NCBI GenBank assembly: GCA_009760855.2
Contig: WPIO01000108.1
Span: 1,274,501 to 1,338,500, forward strand
Source: Cristatella mucedo
Lineage: Eukaryota > Bryozoa > Phylactolaemata > Cristatellidae
Direction of reading: 5' to 3'
DNA: 64,000 bases
In this document: piece by piece, positions 11,563 to 22,470 of the stretch
Position numbering within the stretch: the first letter of the stretch is position 1
Layout of the letters: every line of letters starts with the position of its first letter
Translations under genes and position numbers: made by a program
The notes under the pieces: generated by a model
Seen by the model: the letters and a program-made list of their open reading frames with translations, nothing else
What the model was told of the DNA's origin: nothing
The model's database searches: none

Positions 11563-13165
11563 ATAATAATAATAATGCACTTGATAAAGCGCCCTCAGAG
11601 AACTCAATCTCTTTCTGGTCGCTTTACGTTTGCTTCAAACGGGAAACACATTTGAATAGTGAGTAATAGCATACTTTATATACAAACAAAATGAATAACA
11701 TGGTTAGGGGCGACGTGCACAGGGTCAGCATGCAAATGTGGTTAGTGGCAGCATGCAAAGTGCCAGCAAGCATATACACATCAAGGACGAGTCACTGGGA
11801 CCCACTAAATGCTGTCCTAAATAGGTGTGTTTCTAGGTTCTTTTTAAATGTGGTCAGGTCAAGGGATGTTCTGACGCAGGTCGAGAGGGAGTTCCAGGCT
11901 TCGGGACCATACGAACTTAATGCACGGTCTCCAAGGGATTTGTGGTTTGTACGATGTATCGGTAGACTGTTGGATTCCGAAAAGCGGGTGGTACGATGCT
12001 TGGCCTGATGGGAAAGTAAATCAGAGCGATAGGCCTGAGCCAAAGAATGAAGTGAAAAAAAGGTGAGCGACAAAACCTTGAAGTCAATCCGTTGGTTGAC
12101 TGGTAGCCAGTGCAGGTAGGGGAGAGGTGGAGTAATGTGGCAACTGCAACGCTCGCGACACACAAGCCTAGCTGCAGAGCTTTCCACCAGCAGCAATCGC
12201 CTAATCGTACATGCCGGAAGGCCAGTAAGCAGCGAGTTGGAGAAGTCGAGGCGGAATGTCAGAAATGCATGGACCAACTTGGACGTAGTATTCTTATCTA
12301 AACAAGCCCAAATTTCAGCAATGTTATGAAGCTCTAAATAGTCAGATTTGACTGTGGAGCTGATGTGGTCGTCTAACGAGAGGTCGCTTTGGAATATGAC
12401 AACGAGATTTCGAGCTGATTCAACAGGAGATATGCTGGCAGAGCCAATTTTGAGCGTCAGCCTTTCCGATTTCTGAATCACACTGGGTTTGCCCATAACT
12501 AGTAAGTTAGTTTAATCATCATTTTGCTTTAGAAAATTTGCTGCCATTCATTTGCGGATTTTATCAATACATGCAGCAAGTGAGTTGAGAGGATTTGAGG
12601 TGCTCAAAGGCTGGGAGGGATCAAAGCAAAGGTACAACTAAGTTTCATCCGCATAGAAGTGAAAGCCTTGATTGTGCTTAATAGTCACATCAGCTAGAGG
12701 GAGAGTATAAACCGTGAAAAGAGCTGGACCTAGCTCGGAGCCCTGAGGCACCCCATATTTCAGAGGTACCTGAGAGGATCGTTGTCCATTCACGTCAATA
12801 CTCTGGAGTCTCCCACTGAGATAGGACCTGAACCACTGCAGAGCAGTGCCATTGATGCCCATGCGATATGAGAGGCACTCTAGACGAACTTTGGGATCGA
12901 TGGTATCAAAAGCTGCCGAAAGATCGAGCAAAACAAGCAGAGACACTCTACTCATGTCTGCATTCCTAAGTAGGTCGTTGTATACCCTAAGCAATGCTGA
13001 CTCTGTGGAGCGATTTGCTCTAAAGCCAGACCGGAACTTACTAGCTAGGTGTGAGGTTTCGATATATGAGTTCATCTGGTCCACCACGAACCGTTCCAGT
13101 GTCTTTTATAGGAATGGTAAAAGGGAGACTGGGCGGTAGTTGCTTAAGTTCTCTTTAATTATGCA
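11563..13165 (-). mobile_element. CR1-1 LINE, 5'-truncated, reverse transcriptase relic
   Basis: The (TTA)n tail appears on the plus strand as 'taataataataataatgcac' at 11,563. On the minus strand the element encodes the second half of a CR1/L2-like reverse transcriptase. The frame at 13,087-12,638 holds '[18 protein letters not shown]', 'LLDLSAAFDTID' (RT motif A), 'YGVPQGS' (motif B) and 'FHFYADE' (motif C, normally YADD, so the catalytic pair is damaged). The frame at 12,496-11,792 holds the post-RT domain ending 'ETHLFRTAFSGS'. A break lies between the two frames. The endonuclease part is missing because of the 5' truncation. Confidence 0.9.
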
Positions 13166-13739
13166 ACTAAAAACTCTCTAAGTAACACCCATTTGTTTTT
13201 TGTGATGTCATACAGTTCAGATTGAGGCACATAAATGACTAGTCAGAATTGGGAATGAAATCTTGATTGGGTGGGGTACTGACTTTGGCCAGGTAAGCCT
13301 CAATGTCTGGCCATCAGCTGTCAAGAGCCCCGACAAGGAAGGACCTTACCACTGCCGACCGCCAATCGTTCCATTCTAACTAATACACAAATCTACTGCT
13401 TGCGTGCTCCTGACATTAGCAGGCCAATTAGCAGGTTAAAATAAGACCAAAATCAAGGCCACGGACAATTAAAAAGTATATGCAGCATGGTTGTTGCCAA
13501 GATTAAAGAGCTCGGCAATAGTAGCTTTGGATTAGCAGTTAAAATGAAGTTGAGGGATTCTCAATGAGGGCAGCTTAATTGCAGTGGCGTCTGCTTTCGG
13601 AGAAAGTTTTTGACAACTCAACGGTTCGCCAACCTGTGAAATAGGCTACCGTACGATTACTGTTAGTAATTTCGAGAAATATTTTTGGGAGCTCCGTCGC
13701 TCAAGCAGAATCTAAATAGTTTGTCTTGCTTCAAATAAG

Positions 13740-13935
13740 TTCCGCCTAATTCATTACTCCAGGGTAAGCAGAAATCAAACGATCTGAATGTGATATCGGT
13801 CCGGCACTCAATCGGCGTTGCAAAGAATCGAGATTACAAGAGGAATGAAACCTTGCATTCCATTGGACCCTACTCAGACAATGGCTCTTTGCTTATTTGC
13901 GAGATTTGCAATCAGTCACTTACCTACTGTAAAAT
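13740..13935 (+). pseudogene. C-type lectin copy 5: fragment of last CTLD exon
   Basis: The frame reads NRDYKRNET...LLICEICNQ. It aligns with the end of the CTLD in copy 1 (TRDYKWNNIKC...WFICETR) and, at the DNA level, even better with copy 3 (minus strand, 15,610-15,700), sharing 'attggaccctactc'/'attggagcctaatc' and 'tttgcgaratttgcaat'. The Trp of the WNN motif is Arg and the EPN motif is replaced, so calcium-dependent sugar binding would be lost. No other lectin exon was found around it. A SINE-2 follows directly. Confidence 0.6.
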
Positions 13936-13959
13936 TGAAAATGTTCTAACAAATCGAAA

Positions 13960-14200
13960 GATTTTGTTGAAAGTAGCAAGCTGCGTAAAAATTAAGAAAA
14001 AGTAAATGTTAGGTGATTATGAAGCGTCATTTCGCAATTCAAAGAGTGGTAGTAAAGACAAGAGCTCAAAGCTACGATGGAAGTTATCGACATTAACAGA
14101 AAGTTAACCACTGACAAACTCGAACCTACCACTAGAGGCGCTAAGGACAAGTACCTCGCCATTGGGCGGTGACACTAAAGGATATGCTGCATCACCATAG
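13960..14200 (-). mobile_element. tRNA-derived SINE (family SINE-2)
   Basis: Minus strand: A-box-like 'CCGCCCAATGGCGAGGTAC' and B-box-like 'GTAGGTTCGAGTTTG', with the shared 'aagtagcaagctgcg' stretch towards the tail. It is related to 6,355-6,510. Confidence 0.6.
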
Positions 14201-14224
14201 CAACAAAATCATATGCAACCGTTG

Positions 14225-14830
14225 GGAAGGCTAAATTGTATCGTGGCCAAGGCAGGAGAGTTGAAGGGCATTAGTCCATAACATGCAAGCCCGAGCATTT
14301 CATGATCGAAACGCGTGTGTACGGCCTTCACCTAAAGAATAATAATGATTAAGCAAGATAACTGATTTGATACTTTTTACACAATAAGAATCAATAATTA
14401 ATAGTAATATTACACATTTTCAAAGGCGACCGGACAACTTAATTTATTTTTAGTGAATGGACAGATGCCGAAAAGAAAGCTTCAGGTGGCACGCTTTGTC
14501 TTAGTTAGTATGATCGATTCCATCGAGATTTGTTTTCCTGAAAGTTTCTCGTCCGTTCACGATTTCTTTTCGACAAGTTTTATCTTAAGGAAAGCGATAG
14601 ATTGTGCTTGATTAAACAACCGTGTAGCTTGTAGTGTAGCTATGGATAAATGCCCTGGAACTCCTGCCTTGGCAACGGTGCAATTTATCCTTTTCAACGG
14701 TGCAACGGCCGTCAATAGATGCCGTCATTGCACGTCCGAGGACCAGGCCTTAGGCAGACATCAAACAGTAGTTGCCTATTGCTTTAGTAACTGCAATGTA
14801 ATCGCCATTATGAGCTTTTTCTCTGAGCTA
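14225..14830. repeat. Family E repeat with inverted arms (foldback-like)
   Basis: The left arm, about 14,232-14,281 ('attgtatcgtggccaaggca'), is repeated inverted at about 14,639-14,690 ('tgccttggcaacggtgcaat'), with roughly 80% identity by eye over 50 bases. The right arm continues outward with sequence that is direct in copy 1 at 4,610-4,755. This could be a foldback element or two E elements inserted head to head. The loop holds 'ttcacgatttcttttcgac', which recurs near 51,500. Confidence 0.6.
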
Positions 14831-14884
14831 TAGATGCTGCCAAGGTTAAGCGACAGAGGATTCAAGACTTGAAAAATACTTTGT

Positions 14885-15060
14885 AAGTTTAATGAGAGTT
14901 GCCTTGCGTTTTGTTGTGTGAGACGAAGTCTGTTGGCTACCGAATGCGTACCGAAAGCCGCTTAGGCTGCGAGTGTGCTATACAAAACTCTCCTGCATAA
15001 CACCCACATGGTCTTTATGACTTTGTGAAGTTGCTGACGGAGATACATTGCGTTTGGAGA
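14885..15060 (+). mobile_element. LINE-3 3' end fragment
   Basis: Shares 'gagacgaagtctgttggcta', 'gcttaggctgcgag', 'caaaactctcctgc' and 'gtctttatgactttgtg' with the copies at 2,890-3,165 and 25,489-25,905 (reverse). Only the untranslated 3' end remains. Confidence 0.65.
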
Positions 15061-16544
15061 GTGCGTTTGCCGAACGAACTAACATTCGACAAACGACGTC
15101 GTGCCCTTAAATCGCTAAGATTCGAAGGATGTAGCCATCAGTAGCCCGGGGCACTATGTACTGGCTGATTAAAGGACCGCCTTTCAGCCCCGTGTCTCCT
15201 CCGACGTATAGCTGAACAATTTAGTAGCAGCACCTCGTTTGAAGCAGCTGAAAAACCACCAATGCTAAGGTTTGCTGGTAAGTTTTTGAAGAAAAAAAAT
15301 TCAGCTATGATGATATTTCAACTGTAAAGCACTGGTTGTGTGTCCGTAAAGGGGCTCGAGTAAGTACACTGTAGATTTCGCTCAATCAGACGTTGGTTGA
15401 TTGAGTACCCACGAATTGATTGCAGAATCAGACATTTCGTCTCAGCTTTAGGCAGGTCGACCACGGCTAGACTCGATGCACAGAAACAGCTGCCGAGATT
15501 GGATTGACGTGCAGTAGGAGCTAGCCTAAAGTCACAGTTACTGTCTTCTCGAAAATGCTGAAGTATTTTCTGCGTAATGAAAGCGGTTAATAATTAAAGA
15601 CGGATGTGATTTTGCCGAGTCATTTATTCACCATAGTTGGTACACGACTAATTGCAAATTTCGCAAAAAGGCCAAGAGACATGACCAGATTAGGCTCCAA
15701 TACGGCAATACTTATCGTTGTTCCGTTTGTTATCTCGATGCATGTGGAGATGCAGAACTCGGTGTTTTTTTTCGGTTCGCCATCAGCCCAAGCTGAATAT
15801 CTTAAATCCTCTGACCCCCAGCTCCAGCACCAGACATGCAGGTACGTAGACATACGACATCCGGGTACTTTGATGAGTTAAGGCCGATCCAGCAGTGCTT
15901 GTACTTGAGATCTGAATTTTAGGGCCGATCAAGTTGAGCGCGACTGGTTGCTCGTCTTGATTTTGAGTGTCAACGACGTGTCATTCCAGGTTCTTGCTGC
16001 AACAGAAATTAGCTGTAACTCTAATTGGCTGCAGAATGGAAAATTGTTTTTATTAACGTAACTCGTCTCCTTATCGGCTTTTTATCACTACCGCCCTTCT
16101 TGAAGGGTAAAAGCTTTACTGCTGCTATTACCGTGCAACCATAGCCACGACTACAAAAGAAGTAACGAATGCTACTTAGCCTAGCTGAATAAATTCACAT
16201 ATTGCTTGTAAGTGAGTGACCCTTGAGATACGACTAGCAAATGTTTTCCTTATAGTCCATTCATAAAGTTGCAGTCGTTTGAATTTTAAATTTAAACTAT
16301 TATCGTAGCTATAACTCCAAATTACATGCTTGCATACAATTAAGCCGAACGTCTGACCAAGACTAGGTTATTTCGCAGAAGTCACACTGGACACAGTAGT
16401 GCGTTGCATGAGTTGCCTATGCTTTTGAATTCAGCCTGAATATAATGGTTAGAATCACTGTTGATCTCGTAGTTGATGTTCACATTGTCTTAACGTACGT
16501 ACGTGACCGTTTCATTTATTAGGAAATTACTGCTACTGGACCGT

Positions 16545-16700
16545 GTTGCTTTGGCTCCATCAAAGCTAAGAATTGGAGAAGGCAGTTCGTCCGAGCAATA
16601 TATTTGAGATTCATCTTTAATAGCCTAGGCCATATAAAAAACGCACAAAGCAGTGCTGCGTTTCCATATTTGAAGATCTCACGAACCGAAAGTATGGCGG
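16545..16700 (-). other. Conserved patch in lectin intron 4 (copy 3)
   Basis: The minus strand can be read as KYGNAALLCAFF...LLKMNLKYIARTNC. This matches NYGNAALFCES...ILKMNLKDLELTNC in intron 4 of copy 1 (28,010-28,150), about 740-840 bases before exon 5 in both. It could be an unrecognised alternative exon or simply a better preserved piece of intron. Copy 2 has the DNA match but a broken frame. Confidence 0.5.
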
Positions 16701-17089
16701 TGGGAACCATGCAGAACCCACTCTGAGAGTGCTAACGGCAAATACTACTGGACCAGTTTTACAACGGGAAACAAAAGTGGTGATCGCTTGTACCGTTGGA
16801 TAGGTCCAAACAGTAAGTGCTTTATAAAGGAATTTCAATTGTAACCGAGGGTTACGGGTCTGAATTAAATTACTTGTTAACTTAAAAACCAGAAACTTAG
16901 GGAGATCTGGACGTAGTTTGGCTAGAGTAGTAGCATAATCAAGGAATTATGGCTGTAAAGCCAAAGGCTCTACGGAATAGGCTTAACCTGCCGTTTCCCT
17001 AGCTACATAACCTACCGCCTGATGGCGTTCGATGTCTAGGTGCAATAAACAGGCCGCCACGAATCGAGCGTTTCTGGTGCTGATCCCCT

Positions 17090-17700
17090 TATCGTTACTA
17101 AAGGGGCTAGTGAGTATGCTGCGGTGAGTCAGAAAGCGACACACACAAGTTCGGTTATTTACTGAGCTTTATTCGCAAGCACACAGAGTCGCTGCACGCC
17201 TAGCTCAGTTTTATCTCCACACTCCTCACACGCTCTCAACAGCACACACACTCTTGCAGAGGGAATACGTACCCAGCACTTGGGTTACCTAAATCTATTG
17301 TGGGGAACCACCCGAATGAGACGAGGAGCCAGAACCGGAGCCTAGACCCTGACTGGAGAACTAGGACTCCGCTTCCATCATACGGCAGGAATACCCCATG
17401 CACTACGCCAAGCACTCTTGCTGAGGAAACACGTCTCCACAATTAGGCTACATACGTCTCTAGGGGGGACGGCCCAAATAGACAAAGGAGCCCGAACCAA
17501 CGGAATATCTCACCCACCACACCGATAGCTCGCATCGGCGAATGCTCATGCCGAGACCACGTGCAAGCATGCACACACAAAAGGCACAAGAAACACAAGA
17601 GTCGAGCTCGGGTGCGATACGACCGTTTTTGATAGAGTCCACCGAATCCTCCTTTCCAGCTAGAATGCCAAATAGGTTCCAGACGATTCTTTTTCTACAG
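17090..17700 (-). mobile_element. Possible LTR-like segment
   Basis: Read on the minus strand, 'GCTTGCGAATAAAGCTCAG' (poly(A) signal) is followed after about 20 bases by a G/T-rich stretch and 'TCTGACTCACCGCAG', an arrangement like the R-U5 part of a long terminal repeat. Two related stretches with 'cactcttgc-gaggaaacacg' (17,245-17,300 and 17,410-17,465) suggest an internal tandem repeat. No second LTR, primer site, gag or pol was found, and termini are not defined. It may instead be an unrelated transcript end. Confidence 0.3.
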
Positions 17701-17959
17701 AGTTATGGCCGAGGTTGATAGGCCAGCCAACATCAATCAGCAGCTCCAGTGGGCGTCAGACCAATTCTAAAGACCGAATCGCCACCGCTGGTCTCAGAGC
17801 TTCGTTGCTTGCTGTTAAGATCTCGTTCTCTTACCGCACTGGCACTTCTCTCTGGCTCACTGCTCCAGGACAAAGGAGATCTCGCTCTCAACCGACCAGC
17901 TCTTGTTCGGGCTAAAATTAAGCCATGGAGAGCAAGGCGCTACATGGCTAGGTGCTGCA

Positions 17960-19070
17960 ATTAAGTAATTTTCAACCTAACCCTAAACGTATTCAGCACT
18001 ATTGAGTGACAGGGCTTTTAGAAGTAGCCGCAAGAGTTAAGAGAAATAGAATTTAATTGCAGTAATTAATCCGACAGAGTGAAGAGACACAGCAGCCTAC
18101 GTCTTCTGTCTGTAATCTGCCAAATCGCAAAGCATTCATCTTGTTTTGAAAACTCGCTGCTTAATGAGCCGTTCGGCATGCAGCGACAAGTCAACTTACA
18201 GACTAGCCAGAAATAGGGTACACGTATTTCAGATTTAAGCAAAATGCGATGGTTCTAGCATGAGTCTCCCAATATGGTGTTAGAACTGCTTAACAGGGAG
18301 TCTTCTTTTATAAATTTAACTGCAAATGAAAGGCATTTACATGCTTCCTCGCATCACCAGCCGCCATTCAATCATTTTCTACTTCCACGCTCCCGCCGAC
18401 TCTCAGCAGGTCGGGCAGTTATCATCCATTTGTAATGGCTGAAACCGAGTCCCTTCGCATGACTAGCATAAACATCATCATGGACACGTGATTACGGGGT
18501 CAGTCGGTCTAATTTCTGTCTTGTTGAATAGGCTTAATGCAGAGGTGAAGTTTCGTTGGAAATAAATTTCTCTTTTAGTTACAAGTTCCGGCGTGAAGCA
18601 TTTGACACCTTAAAATAAATCTCGGATTCGTGTCAATGGCAACCATGGGCATTGCACCTGTAACCCATCCATCTATACGGGTTGACATCTTGCACGCTAC
18701 AACCAACCATTTGACCAGGTTTCCTGTAGAGCGTCCGTCAAATGTCCAAAGGTTAATTTCTCGGCGGAAGCTATATAAATATACATTATTTATTGCAAAA
18801 TTACTATCACAAGTATATCTGAACATCACTGATGTGAATGGAGGACTCTCCAAATCACCACTGCAGCTTGAAACTGTTCAGGCAACGTTTTAGCTCAGCT
18901 GTGTTACCTCATGCTTGCAAATTGCTTTAAATGGTAATCTTGTCACTTGGGAGCACCCGTGACTCATATTGCACTGTGCCGATCGGCCCTGAAGCAGTAC
19001 TCGAATGGTCCAAATATGTCTTCTAGCAGCAGTCACGTAACAGTACTACAAGTTCAAGGCTGGATAAGAA
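17960..19070. other. Intron 4 of lectin copy 3 and unassigned sequence
   Basis: No gene or clear repeat is recognised. Short overlapping frames at 18,575-18,893 have no known relatives. Confidence 0.4.
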
Positions 19071-19527
19071 GCTTACATGTGTGGGTATTGATGTTCTGAA
19101 TGAGCCAATTCTTTCAGCTAGCTCCCAAGTGATCTTCTCTCCTGCGAACGCGTAACAGGAACCCGAACGCATACCCCCAGCAGCAAGAATTACAATGCTA
19201 CGATGTATCTGGGAGACTAGAATAGCACGGAGTCTCTTTGTGAATGAGACACGTCGGCATGCAGCAGCGACTAGTAGGCAAAGCTAGACCTGTCTCTACA
19301 TGGACACATGCACTTGCTAGATGTTAACTGCCGATGGCTTACCTCTATGGCGAACGTAAGTTAGTGGATGATTGCCTGCAACAACTAGATACAGTTTGTT
19401 TGAGCACTTGGCACTACGAATGCTGTGTATGCTACTGCAGCCTATGTCGATACCAGAACATCTGGTAAAATTGAACTGATAGTGTCGCTTATTTATATGT
19501 AAATTAACTCTAGTAGAACTTGTTCGA

Positions 19528-19530
<3 letters not shown>

Positions 19531-19568
<38 letters not shown>

Positions 19569-19740
19569 ACACACGCACACCCGCACACACGCACACCCGC
19601 ACACACGCACACACGCACACACGCACACACGCACACACGCACACACGCACACACGCACACACCCACACACGCACACACGCACACACACACACACGCACAC
19701 ACGCACACACGCACACACGCACACACGCACACGCACACAT
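19531..19740. repeat. (CA)n / (CACACGCA)n repeat
   Basis: About 30 bases of pure CA are followed by about 180 bases of ACACACGC-type units. It lies in intron 2 of lectin copy 3, next to a TA tract, and creates long artificial Cys/Val or His/Thr frames on both strands. Confidence 0.97.
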
Positions 19741-19755
19741 GGATACACACACACA

Positions 19756-19930
19756 CATATATATATATGTATGTATATATATATATATATATGTATATAT
19801 ATGCATGTATATATATATATATATATGTATATAGTAATTGCTTAGGTTAGTGGCAGCATGCACAGTGTCACTCGGCATGAGCATACAAAAGAAGGAAGAT
19901 CAGGGACCGACAGAATGCTTTTGTTTGTAG
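19756..19930 (-). mobile_element. CR1-2 LINE 3' fragment with TA tail
   Basis: The (TA)n tract (19,756-19,835) is followed by 'gttagtggcagcatgcacag', 'cactcggcatgagca' and 'agggaccgacagaatgc', the 3' end of CR1-2 as seen at 20,968-21,247 and 34,862-35,390. It sits in intron 2 of lectin copy 3, right against exon 2. An equivalent fragment lies at the same place in copy 4 (34,070-34,230). Confidence 0.65.
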
Positions 19931-20199
19931 TTGCTGTCCGAGGTGTGAAGCCACAAATCTATTCGGTTCTTCCTCCTGCTCTAAATCAAGGATAGCCTGA
20001 CCTCTCTGTTCAGGTTCACGAGTATTGACCTTTGTTGATGTAATGCAATAGCCGGGGCCACCTCGATGCCTTCTGAGATTGTTTGCAGTGGCAATCGTAG
20101 GTGCAAGATCAAAGGTTGCGACCGATTGTTGCCTCGACTTAAAAGTCAGGCAAGTCAGTGCGATTAGGATGATCTTTAACCAGATAGCCGTTATCATTC

Positions 20200-20645
20200 T
20201 CAAATATACTCTTGATCTTGTAACAACGTTCACACAGCAAATACAACGTATCCTCTTTTCTCCCAAGCACCCTCTAAATTGGAAGCACGAGAATCCTTGC
20301 CCATGGACTCACCTGCCGCACGTTGGCTGGCTGGCAGGTTCGGTTGACCTGCTTTGTAGTACAAAGTAGGTCAAAGCCTACAGACTTTGACTTGTCTTTC
20401 TCTGGCTCCCTTTCGCTGGCGCCACCATCGCTAGCAGCGACGAAAACTTTGCAACATCATCCGTTTGAGGCGCCACTAGTATTTTAGGGGTCCCCAGAGA
20501 AAGCCTATGGGCGATAGACAGCCAAGAGGATGTGGGTGGTGGAAGTGAAGACTCAGCCCAGCTTGCGAAATCGAAAGGAAACTCATCTGCCTCTAGGCTG
20601 CATCCGCTACGTTCATCCTGTATCACTGCTGTTTTTTCGTCGTCC
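20200..20645 (-). promoter_or_regulatory. 5' flank of lectin copy 3
   Basis: Sequence upstream of the signal-peptide exon is shared with copy 1 (24,330-24,713), copy 2 (38,560-38,916) and copy 4 (34,498-34,860). Shared stretches include 'gcaagctgggctgagtcttc', 'cttccaccacccacatcc' and 'gcaaggattctcgtgct'. It probably holds the promoter and 5' leader, but no TATA box or start site can be pointed out. Confidence 0.5.
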
Positions 20646-20967
20646 TCATAAGTATTTTCTTCACTGTGTTACTTAATAAGTATGCGACTAGCTACGCTTA
20701 ATTTGTCATTTAGGACAGAATAATATTCACTTAATTTTTATTTTTCGTGAGAACCCGGGTGGTTAGCAAGGGCTGCCATTTTTCTGAAATACTTATTTAA
20801 AGTGAGAGTAACTATTCTATGAATGCATTCGTCTAGCTCTATAGAAAGAGAAATACATCTATTCTTTCTCACCTTAACAGTGGTGTAAAGAAAACATAAG
20901 CACATGATGACGGGTAACATGCATAAGGATTGTCGTAAGCTGGTTAGATGGTTCTTGAACAGAGTGA

Positions 20968-22470
20968 TATATATATATATATATATATATAAATAATATA
21001 TAATATGATATATATATATATATATATTATATTAAGGTTAGTGGAAGCATGGGAACTTTTAGGTTATTGGCAGAATGCACAGATTCGCTAGGACTGAGCA
21101 TGAGAAGGACGAAGCACAGAGACCGGCAGAGTACTTTCGTAATATAGTGTGTTTTGATTTTCTTTTTAAACGTTGTGAGTCAGGGGTAATCGTAATCTTA
21201 GTCGTGATGAAGTTGTAGGTTTCGGAAGCATATGTACCAAAGGCCAGATCTATCAGCTCAAAATCTTGGTGCCATGTTCCAAAGTGACCTCTCGTTAGAC
21301 GACCACATCAGCTCAACAATCAAATCTGCCTACTTTCGGCTACTTTACATTGCTAAATTTTGGGCTTGTTCAAATAAGTATACCACGTCTAAGTTGGTCC
21401 ATGCATTCGTGACATCCCGTCTTAACTTCAGCAACTCACTACTTATTGGCCTACCGGCATGTGCGATCAGGCGATTGCAGCTGGTGCTAAACTCCACAGC
21501 TAGGCTTGTCTGTCGCAAGCGTGGCAGCTGCCATATCACACCACTTCTCGCCGACCTGCACTGCCTACCAGTCAAGCAACGGATTGCCGTCAAGGTTTTG
21601 TCGTTTAATTTTAGGTCACTTTCTTCTTTGGCTCCAGCCTATCTCTCTGATCTACTCCCCCGCAAGGCCAAGCATCGTACCACCCGCTTTTTGGAATCCA
21701 ACAGTCTACCAAAACCTCGTAAAAAACTCAAATCTTTTGGAGACCCTGCATTTCGCTCGTATACTCCGAAAGCCTGGAACTCCCTCCCGACTTGCATCAG
21801 AACATTCCCTGACTTGACCAAATTTAAATAGAACTTAAAACACACCTATTTAGGACTGCATTTAGTTGGTACCCATGATTCGTCGTTCATGTGCTAATGC
21901 TTGCTGACACTGTGCATGCTTCCACTAGACACATTTGCATGCTGACCCTGTGCATGTCACCCCTAACGGTGTTATTCATGTTGTTTATCAAGCATGATAT
22001 TACTGTCCATTCAATTGAGTTTCCCTTTGCAGCAGATGTAAAGCGCCTAAAAAGAGATTGAGTTCTCAGAGGGTTCCTTATCAAGTGCCTTATTATTATT
22101 ATCTGTAAATCATTTATGGTTTCTATTACGTACAGCTGTACGATTTGGATTATTACAGTGGGTGGTAGTGTGCCCGGTCTGGTGAGAGAGTAGTTCTGAT
22201 AGGTAAACTCTAGCCCACCTATAATGGGCCTTTAAAGTGACCGACAGAATCTCGAAGTATATAAGCTACTTTATTGCAGGCAAGTGAGGGTTGTTAAAAC
22301 TGTATACCATTCTGCAACTGAGCCATTCCTAATAGACATTTTTAGCTGCAAAATGTTATACTAATAGTGAGCACCTGATTGCATGAGCCGATAGACAAGC
22401 AAGCAGTACGGTAAACGAGTCAGAACAAGAATGCTTAGACTACTTTGAATGCTCTATACCCGTAACAGCC
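20968..22470 (-). mobile_element. CR1-2 LINE fragment, interrupted by CR1-1
   Basis: The 3' part with its (TA)n tail covers 20,968-21,247. The 5' part resumes at 22,106-22,470 ('tgtaaatcatttatgg'). The same sequence is uninterrupted at 34,862-35,390 ('cagatctgtaaaccatttatgg'). The CR1-1 element in between was therefore inserted later, at 'cagatct|gtaaa'. The coding end is decayed. Confidence 0.7.
21248..22104 (+). mobile_element. CR1-1 LINE, 5'-truncated, inserted in CR1-2
   Basis: The frame at 21,232-21,831 covers the end of the reverse transcriptase ORF (FQSDLSLDDHISSTIKSAY, LVHAFVTSRLNF, TARLVCRKRGSCHITPLLAD, AWNSLPTC). It stops just before the usual C-terminus. The 3' region ends with 'tattattattat' near 22,104. 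RT catalytic motifs are absent because of the 5' truncation. No long target-site duplication is visible. Confidence 0.88.

Larger units (their letters stand above)
15610..20197 (-). pseudogene. C-type lectin copy 3: degraded, all five exons traceable
   Basis: Exon 1 (about 20,197-20,135) begins MITAIWLKIILIALTCL, a signal peptide. Exon 2 (about 20,037-19,964) encodes the acidic linker (EPEQRGQAILDLEQEEE). Exon 3 (19,375-19,343) is the 33-base exon with intact AG and GT borders. Exon 4 (about 19,162-19,077) reads GSCYAFAGEKITWELAER but lacks roughly 55 bases that remove the first conserved cysteine. Exon 5 (about 15,860-15,610) reads DLRYSAWADGEPKKNTEFC, then a frameshift, with WNN lost. Acceptor AGs before exons 2 and 4 are mutated. 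The first half can be read straight through introns as one 132-codon frame (20,266-19,868) whose end comes from a CR1-2 fragment. The gene is almost surely dead as a lectin. Confidence 0.75.

Noticed and set aside
11691-12329. Plus-strand open frames across the 11.6-13.2 kb LINE
   Set aside because: They are antisense shadows of the CR1-1 reverse transcriptase frame on the minus strand.
19531-19740. Regular repeat resembling a CRISPR array
   Set aside because: Units are 8 bases long with no spacers, in a eukaryotic context; it is a simple repeat.
19317-19884. Long Cys/Val-rich and His/Thr-rich open frames on both strands
   Set aside because: They are translations of the CA/CACACGCA repeat and disappear outside it; only the few residues from lectin exon 3 at one end are meaningful.
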